Source: Bacteroidota bacterium
Lineage (GTDB): Bacteria > Bacteroidota > Kryptoniia > Kryptoniales > JAKASW01
Length of the DNA stretch: 5,978 nucleotides
Direction: 5' to 3'
NCBI GenBank assembly: GCA_021785235.1
Contig: JAJYGB010000463.1
Location: 1-5,978 of the forward strand
The translations under genes were made by a program, and so were the position numbers. Positions 5,429-5,978 of the stretch are shown here, one piece after another; the first letter of the stretch is position 1; each line of letters begins with the position of its first letter. The notes under the pieces are model-generated. The model ran no database searches, had not been told where the DNA came from, and saw only the letters and a list, made by a program, of their open reading frames with translations.

Positions 5429-5978
5429 GAATAGTTTTCAGTAAAGCGTTAAACGCCTCCGCCATTGCGACGCCGTATTCTGTTCCTCCTTGCCGCCCGA
5501 ACAGCATTGCGTTGCCGCCGTTTGTCACCTGCTTCCAGCCGACCTTACCATCATCATTCACGCTTGCCTCGATCTGATCGAGCCGCCAGGGCCACAGTTC
5601 ATATCCCGACGACTCTGATTCTGGAATGAAGCGCCAGCCTTCAGCGCTACGCGCGAGAACTCGCCCCGACGCCATGACCAGGGACGCTGTCGACCACATG
5701 TTCCGTTCCGACGCAAGAAGATCCTGCCATGCCGATCCCTTGCCCAATTCTGAAAGAGCGCGTATGATATCACCTCTCCAGTTGCCAGTGAATGTGAAGG
5801 TAATCCAGGCACGCAGTGGATCCGGAAGATCTTTGAACAGTTCCGCGTGAGATGCTTTCCAGTATGTCCCGCGTTCGTTGGCCGGATCGAACGCGCCGCT
5901 CTCAGTTGCGGGGGGATACCAGCGAATCGGCAAACCCGATCTCCAAAGCCCGACGTAAGCGGCTGAATCGAGCCCTAC
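5421..5978 (-). CDS. Tryptophan-rich hypothetical protein, possibly nucleoside-hydrolase-like; 5' end cut by the right edge
   Basis: The minus-strand frame is open from the right edge to TGA at 5423-5421, giving 185 residues of a longer protein. A TTG at 5933 lies inside the frame, with coding-like sequence (GLDSAAYVGLWRSG) before it, so it is not taken as a start. The segment from Asp4 to Pro22, D.AAYV..WRSGLPIRWYP, resembles the DpeAA.iv..SGlPi..vp stretch of nucleoside hydrolases. GTYWKASHAELFKDLP at 37-52 and the end EYGVAMAEAFNALLKTI are reminiscent of divergent members of that family, but this is remembered similarity, not a search. The N-terminal D.D...D metal site that would settle it is outside the window. 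The fragment is unusually rich in tryptophan (11 of 185). No signal peptide or sorting domain is visible in this part. It converges on the decarboxylase with a 34-nt gap. Confidence 0.6.
   Translation of the reverse strand, partial: VGLDSAAYVGLWRSGLPIRWYPPATESGAFDPANERGTYWKASHAELFKDLPDPLRAWITFTFTGNWRGDIIRALSELGKGSAWQDLLASERNMWSTASLVMASGRVLARSAEGWRFIPESESSGYELWPWRLDQIEASVNDDGKVGWKQVTNGGNAMLFGRQGGTEYGVAMAEAFNALLKTIPV

Noticed and set aside
5931..5933. TTG as start codon of the right-edge minus-strand gene
   Set aside because: The frame continues to the window edge with family-like sequence upstream of the TTG, so the gene is treated as truncated instead.

Overview
The window reads as an ordinary chromosomal stretch from a bacterium of the Fibrobacterota-Chlorobi-Bacteroidota (FCB) group, most likely an Ignavibacteriota/Chlorobi-like or related Bacteroidota lineage. 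The main evidence is the long minus-strand gene. Its protein ends in a type IX secretion (Por) C-terminal sorting domain of the NYPNPFNPST type, which is common in those lineages. Base composition is moderately GC-rich by eye. No rRNA, tRNA, CRISPR array, insertion sequence or phage gene was seen.

Layout, left to right: (1) 1-195, plus strand, the last 64 codons of an O6-methylguanine-DNA methyltransferase (Ada/Ogt type), including the PCHR active site. (2) 196-309, a short intergenic stretch with a candidate promoter. (3) 310-933, plus, a PaiB-type FMN-binding split-barrel protein. (4) 945-1199, plus, an 84-residue SemiSWEET sugar transporter subunit starting with GTG, 11 nt downstream and probably co-transcribed with paiB. 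(5) 1252-3729, minus, a large secreted protein with two beta-propeller halves around a choice-of-anchor-D domain and a T9SS sorting domain. (6) 3730-3916, a divergent control region with two dyad symmetries, candidate promoters for both flanking genes and an 8-bp direct repeat. (7) 3917-5386, plus, a complete group II PLP-dependent amino-acid decarboxylase. (8) 5421-5978, minus, the 3' part of a tryptophan-rich hypothetical protein, possibly nucleoside-hydrolase-like, that runs off the right edge.

The genes do not form an obvious single pathway. The left three are codirectional (alkylation repair, flavin-binding regulator-like protein, small sugar transporter), and only the paiB-SemiSWEET spacing argues for an operon. 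The decarboxylase and the propeller protein are divergent and share a control region. No new defence, mobile or biosynthetic system is supported. The points most worth a second look are the twin six-motif propeller architecture, the symmetric control region at 3803-3890, the inverted repeats built from the stop codons at both convergent junctions, and the unplaced catalytic-loop tyrosine of the decarboxylase.
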